A DNA stretch of 64,000 nt. It comes from Bacteroidota bacterium (GTDB taxonomy: Bacteria > Bacteroidota > Bacteroidia > B-17B0 > Aurantibacillaceae). This document shows positions 27,780 to 37,941 of this stretch, one piece after another (position 1 is the stretch's first letter; each line of letters begins with the position of its first letter). The stretch spans positions 78,277 to 142,276 of the forward strand of contig JADJSH010000018.1 in assembly GCA_016711805.1 (NCBI GenBank). Direction: 5' to 3'. Below the pieces are notes generated by a model. It was not told where the DNA came from, did not search any database, and saw only the letters and a program-made list of their open reading frames with translations. A program made the translations under genes and the position numbers.

Positions 27780-30730
27780 ATGATTCAATTAAAATCCTTT
27801 TTACCAGTTGCTTTAGCGCTTGTTGTTAGTTTTGCAAATGCTCAAACCAAACCCACTACAAAACCAAGTGCTAAAGATGGTTCTCCAATTCCATCTTTAA
27901 ATTTTGAATATGCTTTAAACGATCCTTTTAAGGCAAGAATTTATACCTTAAAAAATGGTATGAAAGTATATATGAGTGTGTATAAAAACGCACCACGTAT
28001 TCAAACCTACATTGCTGTAAGGGCAGGTAGTAAAAATGATCCAGCAACCGCAACTGGTTTAGCTCATTATTTAGAACACATGGTGTTTAAAGGCACTGAT
28101 AAATTTGGAACCAAAGATTTCGCAAAAGAATCCGCTGAAATCACTAAGATTGAGAACTTATATGAAACATACCGTCAAACTAAAGATGATGCGCAACGTA
28201 AGAAAATCTATCATCAAATCGATAGTATCTCTGGAGTAGCTGCAAAATATGCCATTGCAAATGAGTATGATAAAATGTTGGCTGGTATAGGTGGACAGGG
28301 AACCAATGCCTATACATCCTTTGATCAAACCGTTTATGTAAATGATATTCCATCAAATCAATTAGAGAACTGGTTAAAAATTGAAGCAGAGCGTTACCGT
28401 AAACCAGTATTGCGTTTATTTCATACAGAATTAGAGGCAGTTTACGAAGAAAAAAATAGAGGTTTAGATAGCGATAATAGTAAATTGTGGGAAGCAGTAT
28501 TTTCTGGATTATTTAAAAATCATTCTTATGGTACACAAACAACCATTGGAACTATTGATCATTTAAAAAATCCTTCTATGAAGGAAATTATGAAATACTT
28601 TAACGCAAATTACGTTCCCAATAACATGGCTATTTGCTTAAGTGGAGATTTTGATCCTGATGAAACCATCAAGTTAATTGAAAAGAATTTTGGTTCAATG
28701 CCGTTGAAGCCAGTAACGCATACACAACTGCAAAGAAGCTCCTATTACAGAAAAAATCTCTAAAGAAATTATTGGGCCTGATGCAGCTAATTTAGCAATG
28801 CTTGGCGTTTTGAAGGAACAGGAAGTAAAGATGCAGACATGATTACTTTGATTAACTTATTGTTGTCAAATGGAAGAGCCGGCTTATTGGATTTAAATTT
28901 GAACCAAAAGCAAAAAGTACTAAACAGTGGCGGATTTGCTTATGTATTGAAAGACTATTCAACCCATATTTTATTTGCTGAACCAAAAGAAGGACAAACA
29001 TTAGAAGAAGCTGAAAAATTATTGTTCAGTCAATTAGAATTATTAAAGAAAGATGAATTTCCTGATTGGTTGATGAATGCTGTAATTACGGATATGAAAT
29101 TGCAAAAAACAAAGAGCTAGAGAATAACCAATCTCGTGCTATGGCTTTGTAGATGCATTTATTAATGATACTAAATGGCAGCAATCGGTAAATATGGTAG
29201 AGCGTTTATCTAAGATCACTAAACAAGAGGTGATAGATTTTGCTAAGGCTACTTACAACGAAAATAATTATGTAGTTGTATACAAAAGAATAGGTGAAGA
29301 TAAAAATATTCAAAAAGTGGAGAAACCTCAAATTACACCAGTGGAAGTAAATAGAGATGATCAATCACCTTTTGTGAAAAATATTTTAGCTAATAAAACG
29401 GCTGATATACAACCTAAGTTTATTGATTACGAAAAGGATGTGATGAAAACAACCATGAATGGAAACATTCCAGTATTGTATAGTCAAAATACCGAAAATC
29501 AGTTATTTGATTTGTATTATGCTTTCGACATGGGAACGAACAATGATAAAACCTTGCCAATTGCTATTGATTATATATCTTATTTAGGAACTAGTAAAAT
29601 GTCGCCAGCTGAGGTTCAGCAAGAGTTTTATAAATTAGGCTGTTCTTTTAATGTATTTAATTCCGAAAATCAAATTTGGGTTAGTTTAACAGGATTAAAT
29701 GAAAATTTTGAAAAGGCAACACGTTTATTTGAAAGTTTATTTGCTGATCCAAAAGTGGAAGATGCTACGCTTAAAAATTTAGTGTCAGACATCTTAAAAA
29801 AACGTAGTGATGCTAAACAAAGCAAAGGAACTATTTTACAAAAGATGATGGTAAACTATGCAAAGTTTGGTTCATCTAATCCTGCTACTCATCTATTATC
29901 TGAAGAAGAATTAAATAAATTGCAACCTGCTCAAATAGCTGAGTTGATCAAATCTTTAATGACCTATCAGCATAAAATTTTATACTATGGTCCAAAGTTA
30001 ATAGGTGATGTAAAAGAAGCATTAAACACAACTCATGCTGTGCCTGCTGCTGGATTAAAGCCAGTTCCAGCGGAAGCTAATTTTCATTGGCGCAAACATT
30101 TAATAATACAGTGTATGTGGTTGATTATGATATGAAGCAAGCAGAGATTGTAATTTTAACAGAAGGGGAAAAATTTGACGCTAAAAATATTCCTTTAGTG
30201 AGTATGTATAATGGTTATTTTGGTGGCGGAATGAGTTCAGTAGTGTTTCAAGATTTAAGAGAGTCGAAGGCATTAGCGTATTCATGTTATTCAGTATACA
30301 GAAAATCTGCAGACCCAAAATTGCCATATTATAATTTTTCTTATATCGGTTCTCAAGCAGATAAATTGCCAGAAGCGATGGCAGGTATGATGAATTTATT
30401 AAATAATGTTCCGAAATCTGATGTATCATTTGGTGCAGCCAAGAATCTATTTTACAGGATATTAAAACAGAACGCATTAATAAAGCAGGGATTTTATTTG
30501 ATTATATTAATGCTGAGAAGTTTGGTTTAAAAACAGATATCAGAAAAGATATTTATAATTCAGTTGCAACCATGACTTATGACGATGTGAAAAAATTTCA
30601 AGATGAGAAAATTAAAAACAAACCAACTACTATTTTAATTTTAGGTAAAAAAGAAATGTTGGATATTAAAACATTGGAGAAGTATGGTACTGTGAAGTAC
30701 TTAACGTTGAAAAATGTGTTTGGGTATTAA
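27780..30730 (+). CDS. M16 family zinc metallopeptidase (two-domain, exported), frameshifted
   Basis: A signal peptide (ending SFANAQ) precedes an M16A domain with the inverted zinc motif HYLEH at residues 96-100 (AHYLEHMVFKGT) and the distal glutamate region ELEAVYEEKNRGLD. The C-terminal inactive-type domain has GYFGGGMSSVVFQDLRESKALAYS. Fragments 27780-28763, 28839-29120, 29194-30135 and 30087-30530, plus the frame that runs on to a TAA at 30728-30730, make one protein of about 983 residues. Shifts lie near 28735-28800, 29110-29150, 30090 and 30445. In Bacteroidota such enzymes are periplasmic proteases; the substrate is not evident. The zinc-site half is intact. Confidence 0.82.
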
Positions 30731-30746
30731 TTGGTGGATTAAAAAC

Positions 30747-30781
30747 AAAAAAGGCTTGCTACATTGTAGCAAGCCTTTTTT
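30747..30781. terminator. Strong bidirectional terminator between convergent genes
   Basis: A perfect 16-base stem (AAAAAAGGCTTGCTAC with GTAGCAAGCCTTTTTT) and a three-base loop lie between the M16 gene and the minus-strand T9SS gene. A on one side and T on the other allow termination in both directions. Confidence 0.93.
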
Positions 30782-30783
30782 GT

Positions 30784-32351
30784 TTATTGAAGTATTATTT
30801 TTTGAACAACATCACCATTGTTGGTGTTTATTTTAATGAAATATAGTCCTTTGGTAAGTTCTGTTAAATCCAAGCGGTATTCTTTTTCAATATTTTTCGA
30901 TTCGATGGATGTTTGTAATTTACCTTGAATATCATATACCTTTAAGCTTTGAATAGAATTTGCACTCTTAATATTTAATATACCAGTACTCGGGTTGGGA
31001 TAAATGGATAAATTACTAGTTTCAGTTGATTTAATATTAGTTGAAATATCAAAATCATAATAATAAGTACTATCGCCTGTATATACATGTTGACCTAAGC
31101 CATCCCATCTTTTTATTGCAATACTTTTAGTAAAGAAACTAGCATCATATGAATAGGTTTGCTGATAATTATTTAACCAAACACTTAAAGTGTCATTCCA
31201 GTTTTGATTTAAAATTTCAATGTGTTGATTATTTGAATTGTAGAATGAAAATCCTCTATTAGAATTTATCCATGTACTTCCGTTCCAGTTTTGTGCTAGG
31301 AAGTCAATTTGATTATTATTTGAATCATAATTATAAATAATCTGATTATCATTAATCCAAAAAGAGTTTCCTATCCAAACTTGATACAACTTGTTTGTTA
31401 ATTTATTATTAATGTTATATGTATTTAGTTCTCTGCTGCTATTTTTCCAATTAGTTACATTCCATTCTTGATTTATAAAACTGATTTCATTATTGTTTAT
31501 GTCGTACGTATAAAGATCTCTAGATGTGTTTTCCCACGAACTACCATTCCAAGTTTGTCCTGTGTAGCTTGTGAAATTATTATTTGAGTCATAGGTGTAA
31601 AAATCTCTAAAATTATTTTCCCAATTTGTGCCAATCCAATATTTTGCTATGTAACGTATTTGGTTATTGTTGCCGTCATAAGCAAATGAATCTAGTGTGA
31701 AATTTTCCCAAACAGTCTGATTCCAATTTTGATCTAAATGATATATATTGTTATTATTAGCGTCATATGCTAGTAATTCTTGTGTTAAATTCTCCCAAGA
31801 ACTTCCATTCCAGATTTCTTGTAGGTTATTTACTAAGTTATTATTTGAGTCGTATGTATATGTTGTTTTACTATCGCCAACCCAACTTGTTCCATTCCAT
31901 GTTTCAGATAAATAGGAAATTAGATTATTAGTTGCGTCAAAAGTAAATGATTCTTGACTCGCATTTATCCAATTGGTGCCATTCCAATTTTGTTTTAATA
32001 AGCTGGTTTTTGAGTTTAAACTATTAAATGTTGAGATCTCTTTTCTTGAATTTACCCAATTTAGTCCATTCCACGACTGAACATCAAAACTTAAAATGTT
32101 GTCATTCGCATCATAAATCAAATTCACTTTTTTTTCGTGGGAATATTTTTCCATCCAACTGTTACCGTATCCCAATACCATCTATTGATGCTATCATTTC
32201 TTTGACCTAGTGTGGTTGTGGTGTTAACTTTTTTTGGTGAGATACTCTCTATGTTCGCTCGATAAAGCCCCTTTCTAATAAGTGATTCTTTGGTTTGTGA
32301 TATCATCGATATTATTGACATCAAGAAGATAATACTTAAAATATTTTTCAT
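30784..32351 (-). CDS. T9SS-secreted protein with about thirteen 29-residue WNG repeats, one frameshift
   Basis: Two overlapping minus-strand fragments form one gene. The start (MKNILSIIFLMSIISMISQ) is a signal peptide. The frame changes in an A8 run (minus strand) near 32128-32136; with one A less it reads IPTKKVNLIYDANDN. About 13 tandem units follow, of the form WNGSSWEN...YTYDSNNN, each about 29 residues. A type A T9SS sorting domain ends the protein (NLSIYPNPSTGILNIKS, LKVYDIQGKL, TKGLYFIKI). Such YD-like repeats suggest a beta-solenoid surface protein. Ligand and role are unknown. It stops three bases before the terminator shared with the M16 gene. Confidence 0.8.
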
Positions 32352-32445
32352 ATAACTAATATTTATTATTTTCTCCAAAGTTATATGAGTTGTAATTTTG
32401 TGTCTATAACATTACTCATATTTATATATGACGTATATCATAAAA

Positions 32446-32503
32446 AACTTATAAAAAATAAAAAGGTTCACATTAATGTGAACCTTTTTATTTTTTATAA
32501 GTT
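32446..32503. terminator. 58-base perfect palindrome downstream of glyA (terminator-like)
   Basis: Two 29-base arms pair perfectly with no loop at all; the inner part is AAAAAGGTTCACATT and its complement, flanked by AT-rich runs. It lies 50 bases after the glyA stop on the minus strand, where the A/T runs provide a U-tract in either direction. Terminator function is inferred. Immediately beside it, GTTAAATG (32501-32508) and CATTTAAC (32519-32526) form a second small inverted repeat. Confidence 0.7.
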
Positions 32504-32553
32504 AAATGGCGAGAATGGCATTTAACTTCGATCGAATTAATTAAGTTGAATGC

Positions 32554-33828
32554 TTAATCCTTAAACAATGGATATTTACTCATCATCGTATTGATTTTTG
32601 ATTTTAATTTGGCTAATTCTTTAGGATTGTCTTTGTTTTTTAAAGCAGCATCAATAAAATCTACTACTTTTAAGCAATCTTTCTCTTTTAAGCCACGGCT
32701 TGTAATAGCTGGCGTTCCAATACGAATACCAGAAGTTACAAATGGAGATTTATCATCAAATGGCACCATGTTTTTATTTACGGTGATGTCTGCTTCACCT
32801 AAAGCTTTTTCAGCTTCTTTACCAGTTAGGCCTTTGCTACGTAAATCAATTAACATACAGTGATTATCTGTACCACCCGAAATAATTTTATAGCCTTTAG
32901 CCACTAAAGCATTTGCCATCGTTTGTGCATTTTTAATCACTTGCACACAGTATAACATATATTCGTCAGATAAACACTCGCCGTAAGCAACTGCTTTCGC
33001 AGCAATCACATGTTCTAATGGGCCACCTTGAGTTCCTGGAAAAACGCCCATATCTAAACAAGCACTCATCATTTTTAATTCTCCTTTAGGCGTTTTTTCA
33101 CCCATAGGATTTTCAAAATCTTTACCCATCATAATCATACCGCCTCTAGGTCCACGTAACGTTTTGTGAGTAGTAGTAGTTACAATATGACAATGAGGCA
33201 ATGGATCATTTAAAATTCCTTTAGCAATTAAGCCAGATGGGTGAGAAATATCGGCTAATAATAAAGCGCCAACGCTATCCGCTATTTTACGTAAACGAGC
33301 ATAATCCCAATCGCGAGAGTAAGCAGAAGCTCCGCAAATAATCATTTTTGGTTTTTCTTTTTTAGCAGTTGCTTCAACGGTATCATAATTTACGCGTCCC
33401 GTTTTTTCTTCAACACCATAAAAAGTAGCACGGTATAATTTACCAGAAAAGTTAACTGGAGAACCATGTGTTAAATGTCCACCATGTGATAAATCAAAAC
33501 CTAAAATAGTATCACCTGGTTTTAAGCAAGCAAGCATTACGGCGGCATTTGCTTGTGCGCCAGAGTGTGGCTGCACGTTTACCCATGTTGCACCAAATAA
33601 TTCTTTTGCTCTATCAATGGCTAATTGTTCTACTTTATCAACTACTTCGCAACCGCCATAATAACGTTTGTTTGGTAACCCTTCAGCATATTTATTGGTT
33701 AATACACTCCCCATAGCTTTCATCACTTGATCGCTCACGTAGTTTTCGCTGGCAATTAATTCAATGCCGCGTGTTTGACGGTCTTTTTCTTCTTTTATTA
33801 ATTTGAAAATAGCAGTATCTTTTTTCAT
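32554..33828 (-). CDS. glyA: Serine hydroxymethyltransferase
   Basis: GlyA interconverts serine and glycine, loading one-carbon units on tetrahydrofolate, with PLP as cofactor. The 424-residue protein is full length. Signatures include ELIASENYVSDQVM, NKYAEGLPNKRYYGG, LSHGGHLTHGSPVNFSGK, the PLP-lysine region VTTTTHKTLRGPRGG, and the C-terminal IRIGTPAITSRGL. It begins 13 bases after the stop of the exosortase-associated gene on the same strand, so readthrough from that locus may contribute to its expression. Confidence 0.96.
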   Translation of the reverse strand: MKKDTAIFKLIKEEKDRQTRGIELIASENYVSDQVMKAMGSVLTNKYAEGLPNKRYYGGCEVVDKVEQLAIDRAKELFGATWVNVQPHSGAQANAAVMLACLKPGDTILGFDLSHGGHLTHGSPVNFSGKLYRATFYGVEEKTGRVNYDTVEATAKKEKPKMIICGASAYSRDWDYARLRKIADSVGALLLADISHPSGLIAKGILNDPLPHCHIVTTTTHKTLRGPRGGMIMMGKDFENPMGEKTPKGELKMMSACLDMGVFPGTQGGPLEHVIAAKAVAYGECLSDEYMLYCVQVIKNAQTMANALVAKGYKIISGGTDNHCMLIDLRSKGLTGKEAEKALGEADITVNKNMVPFDDKSPFVTSGIRIGTPAITSRGLKEKDCLKVVDFIDAALKNKDNPKELAKLKSKINTMMSKYPLFKD

Positions 33829-33841
33829 AGTATTTAGTAGT

Positions 33842-34318
33842 TTATTGTTCTGTTTGAAATTTGTTGTATAGTTTGCTTGAGGCTATCATAAAAAATGCAA
33901 CTAGTGGCGATTGAGCAATACCCATTAACCATCGGCTAAAGGTGTATTCATCCCCATTTAATTGATTATTTACTAAATAATTATATGCCATCGAAATGCC
34001 AGACAAAACTAACAATATTGTGTAGATATAAATAATCCATTTAGCATTTTTTTTATCATTACAAATCAGTTTAACTGCAAAATAGCTGGTAAATAAATAT
34101 GCTAAAAAATAAATAATAGTAAATAGATATTTTAAATAATAGAGCGTTGAGTATTGAAAATGCGTTATAAAATCAAGACTTGCAGGGATTTTAATATCTT
34201 CATTATGGTAATAGAGTTTAAAAAGTTGATTATTTGTGTTTACAAATAAAAACTCTCTGCTAAAGCCTAAAATGGCAAAAATGGCAATAAAGAGTATGTA
34301 TTTTAAGCTATTTTTCAC
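33842..34318 (-). CDS. Exosortase-associated membrane protein (XrtF-system type)
   Basis: This 158-residue protein has four or five hydrophobic helices. It resembles the exosortase F system-associated family by REFLFVNTNNQLFKLYYHNE near the N-terminus, the central YYLKYLFTIIYFLAYL segment and GIAQSPLVAFFMIASSKLY near the end. It overlaps the end of the exosortase gene by 11 bases, the usual arrangement for this family. The molecular role is not known; it presumably assists the exosortase in the inner membrane. The family name is from memory of the sequence pattern, not a search. Confidence 0.68.
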   Translation of the reverse strand: MKNSLKYILFIAIFAILGFSREFLFVNTNNQLFKLYYHNEDIKIPASLDFITHFQYSTLYYLKYLFTIIYFLAYLFTSYFAVKLICNDKKNAKWIIYIYTILLVLSGISMAYNYLVNNQLNGDEYTFSRWLMGIAQSPLVAFFMIASSKLYNKFQTEQ

Positions 34319-34707
34319 TGAGTGTAGTTCCCGAAAGTTTATTTACCCATATCATCCAAAGTCCAAAAACAGCACTATAAGCCAAAAAAGTAAAGGTATA
34401 GGTATGATTAAAATCAAGATACGTATAATCATATTTGGCAATAAGAGCTAAAGCGATAATACGAGCAATATTAATGGTATGAACTATAAGTATTCCTAAC
34501 GGTACGTACCAAAATTTATTTTTGATATTTCCTGGGTAGGCAATTACAAAAATGGCAAACAAAAACATGAGCGTTATGCCATTGCAAGGTCCTCCAATCC
34601 AAACACCATTGGAACCATCAATACCAAACACTTGAAAATCATTCACTTCTTACACCAGCTTTTAAAATAAAGAATTGAAATTTATTGTTTCTGATTTTGT
34701 TAAACAT
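34308..34707 (-). CDS. Exosortase, N-terminal region apparently truncated
   Basis: From an ATG at 34646 the frame gives 112 residues with all three exosortase active-site segments: GGPCNGITLMFLF (Cys), INIARIIALA (Arg) and DFNHTYTFTFLAYS (His), ending WMIWVNKLSG. Exosortases usually have about 60-70 more residues before the Cys motif. A second frame from 34707 begins plausibly (MFNKIRNNKFQFFILKAG) but stops next to the first, leaving no room for the missing helices. So the first helices are deleted, either in the organism or by assembly. It would cut C-terminal tripartite signals such as that of the adjacent small protein. Confidence 0.72.
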
Positions 34708-34711
34708 ATAC

Positions 34712-34738
34712 AAAAAACCCCCATTTTATTGGGGGTTT
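34712..34738 (-). terminator. Terminator after the PID-CTERM gene
   Basis: Read on the minus strand, an eight-base stem AAACCCCC with GGGGGTTT and an eight-base loop are followed by a T-run. It separates the small PID-CTERM gene from the exosortase, so expression of the exosortase may depend on leakage or on another promoter. Confidence 0.88.
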
Positions 34739-34741
34739 GAA

Positions 34742-34957
34742 TTATAAAGCGTTTTTTTCTTGTTGGTTTTTGTAGAGTTTTCGACCACCATAGATAGCAC
34801 CTGCTGCTATTAATAAAGATATTCCGCCATCAATTGGAATACACGGTGGTGGCCAACAATCAGGAACACCACCGCTTGGTGGCGGCGGAGGTGTAGCAAT
34901 GCATAAAGTGGCAAAGCCAAGTATAAATAAAACTATGAGGGTAAATTTTGAATTCAT
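34742..34957 (-). CDS. PID-CTERM small secreted protein (exosortase substrate)
   Basis: From the ATG at 34957 this is about 71 residues: signal peptide (ending LCIA), a Pro/Gly/Cys-rich mature piece (PPPPPSGGVPDCWPPPC), and a C-terminal tripartite signal with PIDGG, a hydrophobic helix (ISLLIAAGAIYG) and a basic end (GRKLYKNQQ). This matches the PID-CTERM sorting signal of Bacteroidota, processed by exosortases. The exosortase and its partner lie next to it on the same strand, so it is the probable substrate. The mature peptide would be only about 35 residues long. Confidence 0.8.
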   Translation of the reverse strand: MNSKFTLIVLFILGFATLCIATPPPPPSGGVPDCWPPPCIPIDGGISLLIAAGAIYGGRKLYKNQQEKNAL

Positions 34958-35035
34958 TTTAAGCATTTTATTGATTGTAAATATATTAAAAAATATTGTA
35001 ATGGCAATTTATGGGTAAAAATCATGCCAAATTAT

Positions 35036-35043
35036 TATATTTG
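35036..35043 (+). promoter_or_regulatory. Possible -7 box TATATTTG of the polysaccharide locus
   Basis: The box matches TAnnTTTG and lies 20 bases before the inferred GTG start of wzc, the first gene of the locus. A -33 element at normal spacing is not obvious, so this is a tentative call. Confidence 0.35.
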
Positions 35044-35063
35044 CGGTAATTAATAAAAACTCT

Positions 35064-37420
35064 GTGGAACAAAAAAGAAGCACTTCACTAATAAGTGGCA
35101 ATGATTTAAAAATAGTTGGAAGAATTATTTCAAAAATTGGTATATCCCATTAGTAATTGTTCCAATTTTTTACCTTATTGGGTATTTTTACATTTATAAA
35201 TTAACCAATGTTTATCGCGCATCCGTTGAACTTTTAAAAACAAACGATACATATTATAAAGATAATTTAGTTTCCGATCAGGGTTTTTATGGAAATCATA
35301 AATCGTTTGTTGATAACTCAAATGAAATACGAATCATTAGATCTTTTGATTTGATGAAGGAAACTGTTTTAAAACTCAAGGATAAACTGGAGGTGTCATA
35401 TTATTTGGTTGGGAGGGTTAGAACAACCGAGCAGTTTGTAGGGATGCCATTTATGGTTAAAATTAACGTCATGAACTCCAATTTAGTTGAAAGGCTCGTT
35501 AATTTTAAAATACTGAACTACGATGAGTATGAATTGACGTATGAACATCATGGATCTCAAGTTCAAAAAATAGGTAAGTTTGGCGAAAATTTGATAGACT
35601 TAGATTACAATATAATTGTAAATAGGGAGAAGAATTTTAATAGAAATACGGTTGATGAGCTTTCTAAATTAGAATATCAAATTATTGTACATGATATTGA
35701 TAAGTTAGTTCATAAATTTCAAACCATACTTCAGGTTGAAAATCCAGATTATACAAATGTTTTAGTTTTGAAATTTGATGATATTTTGCCTGAAAGAGCA
35801 GTATTGCTTTTAGACACGCTCTCTAATGCCTATTTAAATAAGTCGTTAAATGCTCGTTTTGAATTAAACGAACGCACTATTAATTTTATTGATAAACAAT
35901 TGATAGAAGTTAGTACCGCTTTAAATGAAATTGAAGATACAATGCAATTGTATAAGCAAAAAAATGACATCTTGGATTTAGATTGGGAAAGACAAGATTT
36001 TTTTAAAAAGTTAGCTAATTATGATGCGCAAAAAACGGGTTATAATTTAAAAATTAATGCTATTAGTGATTTAGAAAAATACATTATTGAAGATAGAGAC
36101 CCCGAGTTTTTACCCCCCAACGTTTATTTAGCGGGCGATGATGGATTTATGAACAAATCGGTTAATGAGTTATATAATTTACAAATTTCAATCAATGAGC
36201 AATTATCCTTCTCCAAGGAAATTAACCCTCACGTGATGGAAGATAGGGAGAAGGTGAAGAAACTAAAACAGAATATTTTGGTGTATTTAAATAATTCTCG
36301 CAATGCTACTTTAAAAATTATAGAAAATGTAAATAATGAGATTACTAAATACCTAGGAGAAATTAAAAACATTCCTCCACAGCAAAGAGATATTTTAAAT
36401 ATTCAAAGAAAAGTAACGGTTAATGAGGCGCTATATAATTTCTTGTTGCAGCGTAAGGCAAATATAAAAATTGGTAAAGCCTCCATCGTTCCTGAAATTA
36501 AAGTAATTGATAGCCCCAGAAATACAGGTATTATTGAACCTGATAAGAAAAAAATTCAAACTACCTTTTTAATGGTAGGTATTGCCATCGCTTTGTTAAT
36601 CATTGCCATCAGGGTATTGTTTTTTCATACTATTCAAACAGTTGAAGAGTTAAAAGAAAGGACATTTCTTCCAATTCTGGGTGATTTACCATTTCAAAAA
36701 GGCGTATCTAATTTAGGTTTTGTGGTAGAGGATAGTCCAACTTCTTTTGTTGCCGAAGCCTTTAGGGCATTAAGAACTAACCTACAGTATGTAATTTTAA
36801 ATTCTCAAAAGAAAACCATTTTAGTCACCTCCAATTCTCCTGGCGAAGGTAAAACGTTTACTACCATCAATATTGGGGCTATACTTGCAAAGAGTGGTAA
36901 AAAAGTAGTGATGTTGGAATTAGATTTGCATAAACCCCGTATACAAAAAGCTTTAGAAATGAATGCCGATATTGGTATTAGTACCTTTATGGTTGGTGCA
37001 AATACACTTGAAGAGATTGTAAAACCTACTATGATAAATAATTTATATACTATTTTATCAGGACCAATACCTCCAAATCCTTCTGATTTAGTTTTAAATG
37101 AAAAATTAAAAGAGCTGATGGATTTTGCTAAAGCTAACTTTGATTTTGTTTTAATAGATACACCTCCTGTAGGGATGTTGGCAGACGCTGCCTACTTAAT
37201 GCAGTATGCCGATATTAATTTAATGGTGTTAAATACTAAGTTTGCAAATAGGCAAGTGTTAAATTTATTCCATAAACTAGTTGAAGATAATGATATTAAA
37301 GACATGTACTTAGTATTAAATGGGGTTAAACGTAAGCGTAGTCGTTATTATTACTCGCGATATGGCTATGGCTATGGATACGGTTATGGCTATGGATACG
37401 GTTATGGAAAAAAATCGTAA
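35064..37420 (+). CDS. wzc: Wzc-like polysaccharide chain-length / tyrosine autokinase, frameshifted near the start
   Basis: The annotated-looking frame from 35351 is not complete. A GTG at 35064 opens a frame (EQKRSTSLISGND) that shifts at an A-run near 35130-35135 and then encodes the first transmembrane helix (LVIVPIFYLIGYFYI) and the Wzz-type domain. A second helix lies at about 36570-36630. The C-terminal kinase domain has Walker A SPGEGKTF, A' VMLELDLHKPR and Walker B FVLIDTPPVG, and a Tyr-rich tail (YGYGYGYGYGY) that is presumably autophosphorylated. It controls polymer length and export at the inner membrane. About 785 residues if the frame is repaired. Confidence 0.88.
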
Positions 37421-37438
37421 TGACTTAACTTGTAAACT

Positions 37439-37939
37439 ATGACACATTGGTATGCTATTTACGTAAATGTAAAACATGAAAAAAAAGTTGTCAATAAATT
37501 ATTGGAAAAGGGTATTATAGCGTACGCACCAGTTACCAGAAAATTACGACAATGGAGTGATCGAAAAAAATGGGTGGAGTTTCCTATGCTAAGTGGTTAT
37601 GTGTTTGTGAATATTGAAGAAATTGATAAAGGAACGATTTTAAACTGTCCAGGTGTATTTTCCTTTATAAAGTTCAATGGGGTTGAAGCTAAAATTAAAG
37701 ATGCCGAAATTGCTATTTTGAAATCGATAGAAGAAAGTGGTTACGACGTTACACAGGAATTAGGAGAATTAAAATTGCTGGATGAGGTGGAAATCACGCA
37801 AGGTCAGTTAAAGGGATTGAAAGGCATGGTTGTTCTTATTCAAAATACAAATTATGTTCAAATTCAATTAACAAGCCTAAAGCAAAATATTAAAGTTAAA
37901 TTACCAATACACATTTTAAAAACTGTTTCTCTTCAATAA
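37439..37939 (+). CDS. UpxY-type NusG-like transcription antiterminator
   Basis: A 166-residue NusG paralogue: NGN domain (WYAIYVNVKHEKKVVNKLLEK, then FPMLSGYVFVNIEEID) and a C-terminal KOW segment (ITQGQLKGLKGMVVL). Relatives such as UpxY in Bacteroides and RfaH in enterobacteria bind RNA polymerase to carry it through long polysaccharide operons. Its place directly after wzc and before the sugar genes fits a locus-specific antiterminator. It is complete and starts 18 bases after wzc. Confidence 0.88.
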   Translation: MTHWYAIYVNVKHEKKVVNKLLEKGIIAYAPVTRKLRQWSDRKKWVEFPMLSGYVFVNIEEIDKGTILNCPGVFSFIKFNGVEAKIKDAEIAILKSIEESGYDVTQELGELKLLDEVEITQGQLKGLKGMVVLIQNTNYVQIQLTSLKQNIKVKLPIHILKTVSLQ

Positions 37940-37941
37940 AA

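Noticed and set aside
25140..30730. Programmed frameshifting in the receptor and protease genes
   Set aside because: Too many shifts, in both directions, at plain homopolymers, without slippery site plus stem-loop arrangements.
30784..32181. RHS/YD toxin
   Set aside because: Repeats are only loosely YD-like; there is no core domain or C-terminal toxin, and the protein ends in a T9SS sorting domain.
34742..34957. Small Cys/Pro peptide as a bacteriocin
   Set aside because: The C-terminal PIDGG-helix-basic signal and adjacent exosortase identify a sorting substrate; no bacteriocin export or immunity genes.
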